Shown here: piece after piece, positions 21,598 through 34,455 of the stretch
How the letters are laid out: the number at the start of each line of letters is the position of its first letter
Numbering within the stretch: the first letter of the stretch is position 1
Assembly: GCF_024139115.2 (NCBI RefSeq)
Contig: NC_085141.1
Location: 71,155,481 to 71,219,480, forward strand
Length of the DNA stretch: 64,000 bases
Source of the DNA: Armigeres subalbatus
Lineage: Eukaryota; Arthropoda; Insecta; Diptera; Culicidae
Reading direction: 5' to 3'
Program-made: the position numbers and the translations under genes
Notes under the pieces: model-generated
What the model was told of the DNA's origin: nothing
Seen by the model: the letters and a program-made list of their open reading frames with translations, nothing else
Database searches by the model: none

Positions 21598-24194
21598 TCA
21601 CTCATTGATCTCTTGTTAGTTAAGTATTCTCTGGTTAAGCCGTACCCAAAAAGAAATTTGGGTTGAACAAGCTAGTATTTTGGCTAAAGAATACTATTTT
21701 TGGCTAAAATGAGCAAGATTATCGGTAACCAAATTGATACCCGAAAACAGTGACTGGTACGGAAAAGAGTGACTAAACTAAAATGATCAAAATACTCGCG
21801 CCCGGTAATGATGCTTTGATTTACCCGGTTTTTAAAGTTGGCTGGGTAGACCGAATACAAAGTATTTTCGGATAAAAGTTTGTTTAACATTCCAAGCGTC
21901 TACAGATAATACTAGGTAGGTGGAGCCGCCATCTTGTTTCCTATCGGAACGTCAAAAACGATTGCAATCCGGCTTGTTGACAATTTTTAGGCGCAATAAA
22001 TAAACTTAAAGTTCGACAGTTTTTCACTTTGTTGTTCTCTGGTTATATAGTTGGGATGAGATTGTCAATCAATTAATGAAACGTGTCTGTACTTGTCATG
22101 TTCAGCGAGAAATATAGTAAATTGGCGAAACATTGGCATTAGATGCCCGACTGGCTTGAAAAGGAATGACAAAGAATGCTCTGAAATTTTCAAGCTCAAA
22201 ACATCGCATGGGTCCGTTCAACCAGGCGAATGGCTTGAAATAAGAACAGCAATGGAGACCTACGAAAACAAAATATCGGATCGTTGATTAAAGGATAATT
22301 ATTGGGTTGCATTTAGAAACGCAGAAAGATCCTCAATAAGCATTTATACATCCTAATATTTAATTAATGAATGATAAAAGAATGAAAATAGGAAGAGATG
22401 AGTAAATATTTAGTGCACTTCGCACATTTCGGATTTTTTTAAACATTTAGTAATAGTGTTACATATGTCTATAAATTGAACCGCGGATGTTTTTTATAGA
22501 GGAGAAGGAGGATGTGAGGTGCATACCGGTCTTATTACGTCAGTTTCCTTACCCATGGCATAGATAATTAATACATAGATTGCTCACTGGGGCATCCCTG
22601 CTTGTAATCCACAGGAAACAACACTCTATCGGTCGTTGGGTGAACTAAACACAGTGGGGTGCGCATTCAGAAACAGAACAGTCGGGCGCATTTTGATTTG
22701 ACAATTCAAATTGACATTTAACGCATTTAACACTTGCACGGTCAAACCCATTTACCCTAATTGAAGTTAAAGCTACTCAAAATATAATAAAATTTACTTA
22801 AACCTCCAGGACTCACATCAGATTTCATAACATGACAACTCGCAAGTACAATAGTTCAAAATTTCCCTATATGGAAACATATTGGGACACACTTTTGGGT
22901 ACTTAGCATTATCCGATTTCTTCACAACAGGTTGTATTCGAGAAGGAATGCAGTCTTCATTCATCCTGGTTGGTTACAATTGTGAGTTCGGGCCAAACGG
23001 CCTATCACATGCATTTTGGCTTCCAATCAGCAAAATGTACCTAAGAATTCTCCCGAATTTCTAATTGACCCTTCATGTTTTTATTCGCTCAACCGATGAT
23101 ATGTTTAAGGTCAATTGTCCCAAAAAATCCATGTTTTTTGACGTCTGTTACTATTTTCAAAATTTAAAACTAAAAATCGTCAAAATGTTGTTTTTTAGGT
23201 TTGGCTGAACATTCATTCGTTTTTGAACCAACATCAGGCTAGTTCACAAATTAACCACAAGTTTTCGGATTTTTAAATTATTAGAGGCTTCATAAGCTTT
23301 GAGTTCTTTGGGAAGTTAACCTCAAATAAGTCAACAAGTTGACTGAGACAATAAAATGAGGTAAAATATTTAGCTCAAGTGGGTAATCCTATTCATACAT
23401 TTTTTTTTCCTAAAAATATTGCAGATATTCCTGAGATGTCTAAATGGTATTTTCCTGAAAATCTTACAGGAGCTGTTTCTGCAAATTACAGTTAAAAATC
23501 AACCATCAATGAATTATTGGCAGTGGCTGATCTGCTACCCACCGCTTCTACATCCAGGCGCTATAGTATATGCGCAAATAGCCAGCACGAGTTAACCGCC
23601 AGAAATTTGTATGGTGAAAGACATCTAACGCGGGTTTCCTCAAAATTAGGATCTTTTCATGGAAAACTATTTGGTACCGGTTATGAAGGATGGTGTCCGC
23701 TACTACGCCTACCAAATATTTTTTTGATGAAGGTGCTTAATTTTGATAAATTGAGCCTTAGATTCCTTTCGCCATACTGATTTCAGAAAGTTAACTCCTA
23801 GTGTGCCGCTGTAAGCACGCTCTAAGTGGGCGATTCATTCCTTGTAAAATGTCTTTTTCATTCATTTGTATAATTTTCCTAGAACTTTTTTTTAAGCTAT
23901 AGTTTTTCAAAAGTATATAGACAACAGTTCAGTAATGATGACGAGCTTGTAGCAATTAAATCGTAATCTGAGGCGCGAGGCAAATGTAATTCAAGTTACA
24001 TTATGTCAAATGACAGGTGACATTTTGGAGAGATTCCACTCTCGAACTACAGATGTAGTATTAGAGCCATGTTCTTTTAGACAAAAATATTGGGCTATTC
24101 AAGGATTATGGCTTCATAAAAATTATGAAGTGAGTCAGGCTTCTACAAAAGCTCTCAATAAATAAGTCAAGTGACATGCCAATGACATTTATAA
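21598..24194. other. Unannotated stretch
   Basis: 2.6 kb of AT-rich DNA. ORFs are under 90 codons and show no domain I recognise. No inverted-repeat element with a clear duplication was found by eye. Confidence 0.35.
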
Positions 24195-24560
24195 CATAGC
24201 CTGGAATATTCTTGAAGAATTTATGAATGAATGCCTGAAAGAATTCTCCAATGAGTTCCTGGAAGAATTCAACAAGGATACATGGGATACATAGAATAAT
24301 TCAAGAAAAGAATCCTGGAAGAATTTCCGAAGAAATTTCATGAAAGATTCTGAAAGAATTCATAAAAGAATTCACGAAAAAAAATCTATACGAATTTTAT
24401 AATGCTTTTCTGGAAAAATTCTTGACTGAATTCCTGGAACTTCTCCTAAAATAATTCCTTAAGGAACTCTCAAAACAATCAATGGAAGAATTTTCGAACG
24501 AATTCCAGAAGAACTTTGAAACCATCCTAGAAAGAATTCCTTTTGAAATTTCTGAAATTT
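24195..24560. repeat. Degenerate GAATTCCTGGAAGAA minisatellite
   Basis: Short imperfect units rich in GAATTC, CCTGGAAGAA and TGAAAGAATTC repeat over about 360 bp. Similar simple arrays are common in Aedes intergenic DNA. There is no coding value. Confidence 0.7.
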
Positions 24561-27230
24561 GCCAAACAAATTTCTTAGGTATTTTGTACTAGCTATAGAA
24601 CGATTGTTCTTATGTGGATTGTTTTCCCTTCTATTTGTTTATTTCACCCATATGGTTTTGGCAACTCCAACATAGTTGTATTGGTGAATCAAGTGCAAAA
24701 CTGTAAAATAACACAGTGTAAAACTACGTGTTATGTGGTTTAGACTATTGCTAAACTAAATTCAACCTGTGTAAATAAAAAATCAAAAGAAGTTATGCTG
24801 GAACTGCTGCTAATCTACGTCTGCAATGGGAATCAAAAAATTCGACAAATAGTCTCAATTGAAAAAGTACTTTCGATTTGTTTCTTGTTAGCGTGAAATG
24901 AGCAGGGAGCAACTAGTTCACCCAATGACCGGTAGTTGTGTAAACAGCGCTGCTATTTTGTTACCCGATGTTCACCTTGAGTGGTGTATTGCGAGAAAAG
25001 AGAAAAATTTTAATTTTGCGGAGCAAAGAAGAAGAAGCAGACTGAGTGTCGGAAACTTCAAAATGGCATGCACTGTACGAAAAGTGTTGATATTTCTTGA
25101 TATCAAGAATATTCGAGAAATCTAAAATGTTTCTAAATCGCATAAATATATGACAAAATGCCTTCAAAGTATTATAAAACTTGTTTAAAAAATATAGCGG
25201 CATGTAACACTCGTTTAAAGTTGCATATTCCCGTTGATTTTAATAATCAACATTCACACCGAAAAAATAAACCAAAAAATTTTACCGTGCAACAAGTGAT
25301 TTGACGTTTGCGGAACAGCTTTCCGACAGTCGACTGTCGGACCCCGGTTCGAATTTTTCAATCTTCTCGCAATATCTATGTATTACTAATCTAAGCCCAT
25401 AGACCAATGCAAACTCTAACTTAACCTCACTTATTTTGACAGTTCACAGAGCTTGTTTACAAGGTGTTAGATGCAAAATCGATGAAGGGAAAATTAAATT
25501 TCATATTTTTAGTTAAAAATTGCTGTGATCCGAATATTTAAGTGTTATTCTTTGCATTCAGCATGAAATCAATCGCAAAGGACATCTACATGCGAATAAA
25601 ATGACGAAACAATTTTAGCGGAAGCTGCGCCGGAGGCTAAGTCCCGGAGAAAAAGCTCTGTGAACTGTCAACCTACGTCATCATGCACTGGTCAATGGGG
25701 ATAAAACACAAGGTCAACTTTATTATGTTGGTATCACTGACTGTCGCAAGTCGATCGCGAGCAAGCCGAGGATAACCATGTCGCCGGCCGGCTTCGTCCG
25801 ACCCGGCATCAACAGTCGGTGAGCGCAAGTGACGCGTTTCGAGCAGTCATAGCAATTCGGTGCGCAAATAGCGAATCATAATTTGTAGCGTATTCACAAC
25901 ACCCACTACAAGAAAGCATAGATTTTATGCTTTCATCTCAATAATCTATCGGGGAACATTTTCCATACATTTTTCTTACATCCCTGTTCAAATTGACTTT
26001 CATTCACGATTTGTAAGGAGTTTGCACTGAATTAAACCGATATACAGTCGACTCTCTGCATCTCGTTGTTCTATATCTCGATATTTCTTCCGATGTCGAT
26101 GGTTTCCTCATTCCCTTCAATCTACAAACATTTGGGTTTCCTACATCTCGATAACCTCCCTATCTCGGTGGGTTCTGAATGTTCTGCTTATATTTTGCTC
26201 AGGATTCACTCTCCTTATGCTCATATGCTCAAATTTTTCAGGCTTCTAGACCAGTAGTCCCCAGTATGCGTACTGTTAAGGGCCGCACAGCAATTTTGAG
26301 CTATTGAAGTGGTCCGCAGTACTTTTGCAGCATTTGTTTTTCATTTAATAGAATTATAAATCATAATACAAAATTATTCTGTATATCTGTAACGTATTTA
26401 ATCAAAATATTTTATTCATGTCATTTTCGAATAATATACTTGTAAGGACATTCTATTCCACTAAATCGATTTCGATACTATTGTGTTTGTGATGGCAGGT
26501 TTCAGACGAGAAAATTCTTTAATTCGAAACAACATCTTTTCGGCTCACTTGGCGGAAAATATTCTAAGCTATTTTGACGTAGGACTTACGTCTCTCTTTA
26601 CTATACCGGGTGTCATTTCAAAATATTCAAATCGACCGCGTTACGCTGTGTTGAACGTTAATAGCGTTCGTCTCAGTGGACAAATTTCTGCGGTAAGCCC
26701 CTCAATCGACAGATTTCAAGTATGCCTTTCATGTCCATGCTTTATGAGACCCGAAAAAATCAGAAGGGTTATATACAAGATACGACCGCCCGACATAAAC
26801 TACGTAAAGCAGATCATAAGATAATAATTTATTTGCTTAGAGCTTAGAGTGATTAAAATTTTGATTTTTTCGCTCCCCTATGCTTGAACGATAACATTTG
26901 CTGTTTTGATGAACCTCCTAAATTTTCATTTGAGTTGGTTGTAATTTAACTGAGTACGATCAGTTTGAAGTTTGTATGGAAATCGCCCCGTATGTGAAAG
27001 ATCGTTTCGTGAGGCGGCTCATTAACTATTTAAGGGGAGATCTCCCATCGCACGACACCTCCCAATACCGAACACTTCTTAAAAGCTCCCTCCTTCAACT
27101 TATTAAGCACAAAAGGAAGCTATTGAAAAGGCTTTTAACGGCATGAGATATCAGATCTTCATGTGGTAAGCTTTGTACAAAATTTGAAATTGAATAAAAA
27201 TGCTTAAAATTTTGATGTTTCGCGTTATTT
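24561..27230. other. Largely unannotated stretch with two weak transposon ends
   Basis: CAGTCGACTCTCTGCATCTC near 26,045 resembles a pogo-type terminus. CAGTAGTCCCCAG near 26,253, followed by GGGCCGCACAG, resembles an hAT terminus. Neither has a visible partner. A 110-codon plus-strand frame at about 26,492-26,824 shows no known domain. Nothing here is firm. Confidence 0.3.
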
Positions 27231-27232
27231 TA

Positions 27233-27375
27233 GGGAAGATCCATTAATTACGTAACGCAAAAACTGGCCATTTTCATACTTTTTGTATGCAGCAGCTAAT
27301 TTTTTTGAATGGATTGTCACATTTTGGGCAACCCCCTCCCCCCTCTAAGCGTTACGTAGCTTATGGATGTTCCCT
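27233..27375. mobile_element. MITE of the GGGAAGATCC family, copy 1
   Basis: The ends GGGAAGATCCATTAATTACG and the inverted CGTTACGTAGCTTATGGATG...TTCCC are flanked by TA/TTA. Related copies are at 33,435-33,599 and 63,281-63,436. Each has a C-rich run near the right end. A TA or TTA duplication allows a mariner or Harbinger origin. Confidence 0.75.
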
Positions 27376-27377
27376 TA

Positions 27378-28492
27378 AATGGTTTTAACCAACAATATTA
27401 AAATCAATCTAATGCATTCTGATTATGTGAAGGAAGATGGTCGATATTAGCCATATTTTAAATAATGATGATGATTTGGTACATCTACGATGTAATTGTA
27501 GTGTTCAGATATTGAGATTTTTTATAGCTATTTTTACAACTGTTTTGTTACACTTACTTCAATTCAATTGTTTCTTCTTGCTGGGAAAGCCACAGAAATT
27601 AAAATTGAAGAACACATTCAAAAAGGTGAGAATTTGGATTTGAATTTGGTCTACTAACAATTTTTAAAATTTACAGCTTGAAGCACGTAAAAAATATGAT
27701 TATTCTGAATGATGTCTTTACTCATGTAACAGGAACATAGTCACATTTGAACAATATTTGCACATTTGATGCTATAGTGTCCGGTACTAGGAGATATTTT
27801 TCTAAACCGTGAAATTATTCTCCAAAATTCATCGACGTAAAACGTGTTCAAAGGATCAAATATAGCTTGTATGAATCATCAATGGTTATATTTTATGTAT
27901 AAGGTATAAAAGGAAACATAATCCGGATAGTTAGAGTTTTTTGTCAAATGGCTTATGTGTCCGGCACTGGAGGATCCCCCCTAAATATAATCAGCCCGAA
28001 GACATCGAAGAATATTTCCTAATCTGCTAGACGGTTGTTGTTGAGAACCGATCGATTTCGTAAGAAAAGATATAATGAAAACAGAAATGCTCATTATTGA
28101 TATGTTATTCTTTTACGTGCTCAATTCAATTTCCACGATTTAGTATTTACTTAATAATTTTTGTTGCAAGCAGCAAATTGTTTCGCTACAAAAACGATAT
28201 ATTCACTCGCTAAATTTTCTGTGTTGCCAACGTACTCATATATTTTTATATATTAATGAGCAACATTGCAAAACGGTTTTCCATTCATAGTAATTCTCAT
28301 ACTTCAAATCGCGTGTGCTAAGTAAAATTACAACCAAATCTGCTAAAAATTAGGAAAGTTCTATAAAGACAACTGATGCCACCGTTTATGCATAGGGGGG
28401 CGAAATATTCAAAATTTGAACTAATCTTATGAGCATGATTGACTGCCACGGTTGTTACTCTGTTTCTGCCAGGCCAGATGTAATTACAAAGA
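27378..28492. other. Unannotated stretch
   Basis: Two loosely similar phrases, GTGTCCGGTACTAGGAGATA (27,778) and GTGTCCGGCACTGGAGGATC (27,957), are the only notable repetition. No gene is supported. Confidence 0.35.
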
Positions 28493-28559
28493 TAACCAAC
28501 AGATGTATATCGTTAATTTGTTGATATTTTTCGGTGAAAACTAAACACACACTTTGCAT

Positions 28560-28614
28560 AATTTTGCATAACGTTTCGGCCTACTGCTTTTCAGCCATCA
28601 TCAGATCTAAAATT
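28560..28614 (-). ncRNA. Hammerhead-ribozyme-like motif of PLE copy A
   Basis: The minus strand carries CTGATGA and CCGAAAC separated by a short GGC/GCC stem-loop. Outer arms AATTTT and AAAATT can close stem I. Stem III would be a minimal AC/GT, as in the dimeric-type hammerheads known from PLEs. One extra U after CTGATGA weakens stem II. Activity is not shown. Confidence 0.5.
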
Positions 28615-28765
28615 TATTGAAACATAGTTAACAATTTTCATTTAAAAAATACAAAGTACAATTTTCTTCACCCACTTGCAATTGATCAAACGTTCACCAC
28701 CAGTGTGGTTTTCAAACTAAAAACCCCCCTAAATTTCTGCATCCCACACGATGCTCTGCGTGACG

Positions 28766-31222
28766 TCACCCATCTTCTCTTCGTGTTGTATGTGTTCTGA
28801 GCGATCGTATTTTGCACACTAGGCCATTGTATGCAGAATTAATTCCACCACACTCACGCTGCATGTTGACGGTTCTGTCGTCACCAATTAAGCTTGATAT
28901 GGAAAGCTTCTGCTATCAGTCTGCTCTCCTGGTTTTCGATCCTCTCTAGAATTTCGGTTTTGTTGAAGTTAAAGTTATGTCCTTCTTCCAGAAAATGTTG
29001 TGTAAGACCCGTTTATGCCTGCTTTTTCTTCATGTTATTCTGGTGTTCGTTTAGTCTTGTGTCCAGCATTCTGCCCGTCTGTCCCACGGTACCGTACGGA
29101 ATGCCATACACAACGTTTTTGGTTTTTCCTTTGGGGATAGGGTCCTTCAGACGGGCAAATACAGTGTCTTTTATTTTGTTTCGTGGTTTGTGTGCTAGTG
29201 TTATGTTCTGTTTGTTGAGTATTTTTCCGAGTTTTTCACTCAAGCATGGTATGTAGGGTGTTGACAAAAATTTTGTTTCCTTTCCCGTGTTATCGATTGT
29301 TTGTTGATGTTGATGTTGATGTGTTCGTTGTTTGCAATTGGTTAATAAACCATATTGGATAATGATTAATTAACAAAATGTGCTTTACAATGGTGATAGT
29401 GTTGTGTCTTTCATCGGCATCGGTGAGTTTAATTGCTCGATCGATTAATGCGATCGCCGTGTTGCGTTTATGCTGGAATGGGCTCTCTGAGTTGAAATCC
29501 AGATACCTTCCATTGGATTGTTTCGGTGTCCATATTTTGTGAATTTTTGTCTGTACTCGGTGTAGTGTCATATCGAGAAATTTCAGTTTGTGGTTCTCTT
29601 CTTTTTCTACCGTGAATTTTAACTTTTCATGGAAGTCATTGAAGGTAGCCACAATCGTCTCTATGTGTCCTTCACTAGCAACACAGAGACAGTCGTCTAC
29701 GTAACGGCGGTATATCTTCATAGGTGTGTTCCTCCTCCAGTTTGTGTATGGTCTCCTGTTCCAGACGTTCCATAACTAGATTTGCAACTACTGGTGATAG
29801 AGGGAACCCATTGGGACTCGAAGGTCTGCTTATAGAAGATTCCCTTATACGTGAAGAAAGTGGAGTCTAATACTAGTTTGACTGCTGCTACGAAACTATC
29901 TTGGTCGATCGGTGTGTGTTTGTCGATCTCGTCCCAGCGTTGGTGTATACACTCTATTGCGTAGTCCACCGGTACGTTGGTATACAGCGATGTGACGTCA
30001 AGAGAGAACATTATTTCATCTTCATTTATCTGTGCTCCTGATATTTCCGTTGCAAAAGTGAAGCTGTTCAGTACGTGGGCGTCCGTTTTTCCAACAATTT
30101 TCCCAAGGATGTTCGACAGAAATTGGGCCAATTTGTATGTTGTGGATCCTATAGTTGACACAACCGGTCTCAACGGCCTACCTTGTTTATGGATTTTGGG
30201 AAGTCCATATATCCGAGGTGGGTTGCAGTTCGACATGTTTAGCTTCTTATGCGTTCGAAAATCGATGTATTTGTTGTTCTTCCATTCATCAAGGATTGTC
30301 TTGATTTTTCTGGACACTCTTGCTGTTGGGTCAAACGTAATTGTCTCGTAGGTGTTAGCGTCTCGTAGCATTTCCTCCATTTTTTCGACGTATTCATCGG
30401 ATGACAAAATGACCGTCTTGTTACCTTTGACGGCTTTGGTAATCAGAAGGTTGGGGTGATCTTTGAGAAATTTCTTACTCTTTCCTACATCTTTCACGAT
30501 CCACTCCTGTTGGTGATGTCGAGGTTGATTGTTGTAGTTGATGAAGTTTGAAATTGCGGTTGCAACTTCAGCTCGAATTTCATCAGCGTTATCTTTGAAC
30601 CTGATCGATTTGTCGATGTCGGCAATTGTAATTGTCGTAATTGTATGACGTAGGGAAATTTCTCTCGCAGTGGAACGTTGTAGTTCGGTCCTAGCATTAG
30701 TGTCCGTTCCAGAAAGTCAGGTATAGGTACATTGGTTGTATTTTCCACCCAACTCACTTCAGGACTAATGGCGGCTATTCTCCGTTTCTTCAGGTTCTCA
30801 ATTTTCTTTATTTCTTTCACCTTCGTAGTCATATACACTCTCGCAGTTTTATCTTCCATAGCTTCTCTCACCTGTTCGAAGTCTTCTCGCTCTAAAAGAC
30901 ATTCCATTTTGTTTCTCAGAATGGTTTTCGTTTTCTTCATCCTTGCTAACGTCCTTTTGGCGTCCGCTATCATGACACTGATTATTCTGATCTTTTGTTT
31001 GAACAGAATCTTATCAAGCTGGCGAAAAGACTCTTCATTTTCCATGTTCACTTTCACTTGGTAATTCAAGCACATTGGAATTACTTTGCACTTCCGGCAG
31101 TTTAGAAGGAATTTGATGCGATTGCTAGTTTTGGCCAACTTGATGGACGTTTTTAGGAACTGTCGAAGCACTTCTCTCACGTGTCGGCCATACTTCATTA
31201 GAATCTCCCTTTCTAGATTCAT
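28766..31222 (-). pseudogene. PLE copy A reverse transcriptase and GIY-YIG endonuclease, broken
   Basis: The start ATG at 31,222 opens an N-terminal region (MNLEREILMKYGRHVRE), then the reverse transcriptase (FSLDVTSLYTNVPVDYA, IYRRYVDDCLCVASEG). The GIY-YIG domain follows. A frameshift separates the first 242 codons from the RT near 30,495. A second lies near 29,815, in the region that reads GVPMGSPLSPV in copy C. A roughly 20-base deletion near 29,088 removes the KIYVG part of the endonuclease motif. The protein would nick and prime at the target, but this copy is dead. Confidence 0.88.
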
Positions 31223-31277
31223 TTCCCTTCCTTAATCAAACGTTTTCACTTGGTAGGGTTTGGGTCACCGTGAACTT

Positions 31278-31916
31278 TTATATCGTTAATTTGTTGATAT
31301 TTTTCGGTGAAAACTAAACACACACTTTGCATAATTTTGCATAACGTTTCGGCCTACTGCTTTTCAGCCATCATCAGATCTAAAATTTATTGAAACATAG
31401 TTAACAATTTTCATTTAAAAAATACAAAGTACAATTTTCTTCACCCACTTGCAATTGATCAAACGTTCACCACCAGTGTGGTTTTCAAACTAAAAACCCC
31501 CCTAAATTTCTGCATCCCACACGATGCTCTGCGTGACGTCACCCATCTTCTCTTCGTGTTGTATGTGTTCTGAGCGATCGTATTTTGCACACTAGGCCAT
31601 TGTATGCAGAATTAATTCCACCACATTCACGCTGCATGTTGACGGTTCTGTCGTCACCAATTAGCTTGATATGGAAAGCTTCTGCTATTAGTCTGCTCTC
31701 CTGGTTTTCGATCCTCTCTAGAATTTCGGTTTTGTTGAAGTTAAAGTTATGTCCTTCTTCCAGGAAATGTTGTGTAAGACCCGTTTTTGCCTCCTTTTTC
31801 TTCATGTTGTTCTGGTGTTCGTTGAGTCTTGTGTCCAGCATTCTGCCTGTCTGTCCCACATAGATTTTCCCATCATCGGTACCGCACGGAATGCCATACA
31901 CAACATTTTTGGTTTT
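31278..31916 (-). mobile_element. PLE upstream partial copy B (pseudo-LTR), cut at 31,916
   Basis: It repeats the 3' region of copy A and the C-terminal GIY-YIG domain (31,539-31,901: VGQTGRMLDTRLNEH). It stops within GGTTTT at 31,916, where E1 begins. The rest of the same PLE resumes at 57,397 with TTTTTCCTTTGGGG. The two pieces join into continuous PLE sequence if E1 is removed. Confidence 0.9.
31333..31387 (-). ncRNA. Hammerhead-ribozyme-like motif of PLE copy B
   Basis: It is identical in sequence to the motif at 28,560-28,614 and sits in the upstream pseudo-LTR, between AATTTT (31,333) and AAAATT (31,382). Two motifs in direct repeat about 2.77 kb apart could release a unit-length RNA if active. 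Confidence 0.5.
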
Positions 31917-32244
31917 GACGTAAACTACGTCTAAGGGGAAGGCTCAGATACAGGGTGTAAAACCGAAATTTCCAAATTCGAGACCGTCACGAAATTAGGA
32001 TAGATTTCAAACGCTAATAGCGTCTTTATCTTTCGATGGATTTTCGACATTTGTTTATCAATCGATTCAGAAACTCTCCAGCAATTTGCCAATGCTATTG
32101 ATACTATTGATTATCAACGTTAAACTATTGAAAATGTTGTTTCTTTCCAAACTGGGTGAAAAATTCAATTCCGTTCATAAATCCCCAACACGGACATCAG
32201 ATTGCAGTAACGTACGGGCTTTTTGATCCACTGCTTCGTTTTCC

Positions 32245-32320
32245 ATGTGTATAAAAAGCCCCGTGTTTCGCGTGCGCGCGTCATTTTCATTCTGGATGTC
32301 GCGGCGAGCGGACCAAGGCG
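32245..32320 (+). promoter_or_regulatory. S-type core promoter with exact TATA-Inr-DPE spacing
   Basis: TATAAAAAGC begins at 32,250. The initiator TCATTTTC has its A at 32,283, 33 bases downstream. GGACC lies at 32,310-32,314, exactly +28 to +32, matching RGWYV. This is the clearest triple core promoter in the window. The transcript would have only a very short first ORF (MSRRADQGVQKRSQ). Confidence 0.6.
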
Positions 32321-33434
32321 TCCAGAAGCGGTCCCAGTGACAACGGCTGTCTCAGCGGTGTGGTGGTGCGGATGAATTTTTTTCGGTCGGTGGTGGTGGC
32401 GGTCGTGGAAGCAGCAGCACATCATTTTCATCCATGTCCCATCTTCGGCGGATCTGGCAATCGACGGCGTTCGTTGAGCCGAATCATCGGATGGTCGCGC
32501 AGCCCAGTGGCTGCTGATAAGGTACATAAGTGGCAATTAATTGGTTCTTTTCAGGACCATCATTATATTTGGGAGGAAGGTTAAGTTGAAATAATTTTCC
32601 TAGAGTGCAACCGTTAGGAACTGGAAAATTCTTCGGTGAAATTTTCTAGCGTAATTCGGAGTTGTATGATTTTGGTGATTGAGAATGTTGATATTAGACG
32701 AACTTTCTTCATAGAACAAAGCATAATTGTTTGGCATCAGTAGCGGAATCATAGCATTAGTGCCGGTCCAAGCATTTATTCACTAATGTGGCGTTTGCAA
32801 CGATTTTGATGTTGTCGGCACAACATGAAATTTTCCCGCGAGACTAATTTTGTATTTTTCCTGTTGATTGAAAAAGAAATCGGTTCCGAGATAAACTTTT
32901 TTAAAAGCGCAACGCTAACGTCGGTAGTTGAATCCCAAGCAAGTATCGGAAGGAGACCATGCAAACAATTGATTCGCATTATGACTGAAAAAAATTGTAT
33001 GGCGTCAGTATTGATGTTTGCTACAGATTTTTGACGTAAACTTCGTCTAAGGGAAGACTCAGATACAGGGTTTAAAACGGAAATTTCCAAATTCGAGACT
33101 GTCACAAAATTAGGACAGATTTCAAACGCTGATAGCGTCTTTATCTTATTTTCGACATTTGCTTATCAATCGATTCGGAAACCCTTCAGCAATTTGCCAA
33201 TTCTATTGATACTATTGATTATCATTAATGCTTATTTTTTCTACAACAAATATGATTTTGAAAAAGTATCACTGGCGCGTGCTTACTCGCAATCTACATG
33301 CTGATACATTTACAGTTACATCAAACAACTGAAAACCGAAATACGCCACTCCAAAATTACGAGGTGACAATGTTAGAAAGAGACAAAAGATAGGAAAAAT
33401 AACACGGTTGTAGTGCCTCCCCGAGTCACCTTAA

Positions 33435-33599
33435 GGGAAGATCCTTTAATTACGTAACGCAAAAATTGGGCATTTTCAACCCCCCCTGCCCCCTATGTCA
33501 CACTTTTTGTGTGAAGCATCTAAAAATTATGTATGGGTCGTCACACTTCGCGCAACCACCCTCCCCCCTCTAAGCGTTACGTAATTTGTGGACGCTCCC
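33435..33599. mobile_element. MITE of the GGGAAGATCC family, copy 2
   Basis: It starts GGGAAGATCCTTTAATTACG and ends GCGTTACGTAATTTGTGGAC...TCCC, with C-rich runs inside. It lies within E1 and is absent from the matching part of E2, so it is a later insertion. Confidence 0.7.
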
Positions 33600-33659
33600 A
33601 AGAGCCACTTTCATTGATGGTAGCCGATCGTTAGTACTTCATATCAATTATCATATCAT

Positions 33660-33759
33660 AGCATATCAAAGAATATTGTGGCCAAATTTCATAAAATTTG
33701 GTCAACAAAAACCCCCCTGACAATAATAGAACAAAACCTGCCAAAGCCGTCAATCCACC
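33660..33759 (-). mobile_element. Damaged third copy of the 950-1,131 MITE
   Basis: It retains CCTGACAATAATAGAACAAA and AAACCTGCCAAAGCCGT, but the opposite terminus is replaced by AT-rich sequence. Its place in the E1 module matches that in E2, so it is inherited rather than a new insertion. Confidence 0.6.
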
Positions 33760-33879
33760 TACATCATACAAGAAAATTTAAACTGAGCGCTGCTAATGTT
33801 AATGACGACGACCGCGCGACCCACACCATCGCCGGGAATAAAATTTCTGCTCGGTCTCGGTCTGCTCTCCGCGACATCT

Positions 33880-34060
33880 CGAACGAAATGGCTCGCGCGC
33901 GCGGAAGAGCTGCTTTCTTGTAATCAATAAAGTTGAACCTGTAACCACGCCCCTTTGGTGAGTGTGTGACGGTTACACAATATTTTATAAGATTATAAGA
34001 AAACTGCTCTCCGGCGCGCGCGTGGCCTTCAGCATTCCAGTTCGAGACAGCAACACGTAC
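33880..34060. promoter_or_regulatory. Divergent core-promoter module of E1
   Basis: The minus arm (ATTACAAGAAAGCAGCTCTT, GC box GGGGCGTGGT) faces the degraded small ORF of this module. The plus arm (TTATAAGAAAACTGCTCTCC) leads to CATTCCAGTTCGAGACAGC and GGACGTG. From CATTCC onward the plus arm matches the start of the Jockey-clade LINE for about 55 bases, ending at a T-run where another end motif begins. Confidence 0.6.
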
Positions 34061-34394
34061 GGACGTGTTTTTGTTCGCGCATTTTGAAAGTAACTACGTC
34101 TAAGTGGAAGCCTCGGATACAGGGTGCAAAATGAAGAATTCCAAATTGGGGACCGTAACGAAATCATGTAAGATTTCAAACGGTAATGGCAACTTTAACT
34201 TTCGATCTTTCTTTGCACCAATTTGCTAATTGTATTAAAACTGTTCATTATCAACGGCAAACTATTGAAAATGTTATTTCTTTCCAAACCGGGTGAAAAA
34301 TTCAAAAATAATCAATACCGTTTATAAATCCCCAACACGGACATCAGATTGCAGTAAGAGGTACGGGCCTTTTGATCCACTGCTTCGTTTTTCC

Positions 34395-34455
34395 TGTATA
34401 TAAAAGCCCCGTGTCATTCTCATTCTGGATTTCATGGAAAGCGGACCAAGGCGTC
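34395..34455 (+). promoter_or_regulatory. S-type promoter, shortened
   Basis: TATATAAAAGCCCCGTG is followed almost directly by TCATTCTCATTCTGG; the CG-rich spacer seen in other copies is deleted. The TATA-to-initiator distance is too short, so it is probably inactive. Confidence 0.4.

Larger units (their letters stand above)
28506..31277 (-). mobile_element. Penelope-like element (PLE) copy A, 5'-complete
   Basis: The order on the minus strand is leader, reverse transcriptase, GIY-YIG endonuclease, then a 3' region with a hammerhead-like motif. The same 3' region recurs upstream at 31,278-31,560, the pseudo-LTR arrangement typical of PLEs. TAACCAACAGATG lies directly left at 28,493-28,505 and is repeated after PLE copy C at 59,788-59,800. 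A and C therefore probably belong to one insertion complex. Confidence 0.88.

Noticed and set aside
26045..26290. pogo-like and hAT-like terminal sequences
   Set aside because: Only one terminus of each is visible and no target duplication could be found.
26492..26824. 110-codon plus-strand frame
   Set aside because: No recognisable domain, promoter or repeat support; such a frame can occur by chance in 64 kb.
32360..32584. 74-codon frame ending HKWQLIGSFQDHHYIWEEG, with a similar one at 35,069-35,269
   Set aside because: It is an alternative frame over the segment that encodes the SGP motif elsewhere. The two copies do not start alike, and the frame lacks an ATG near the predicted start site.
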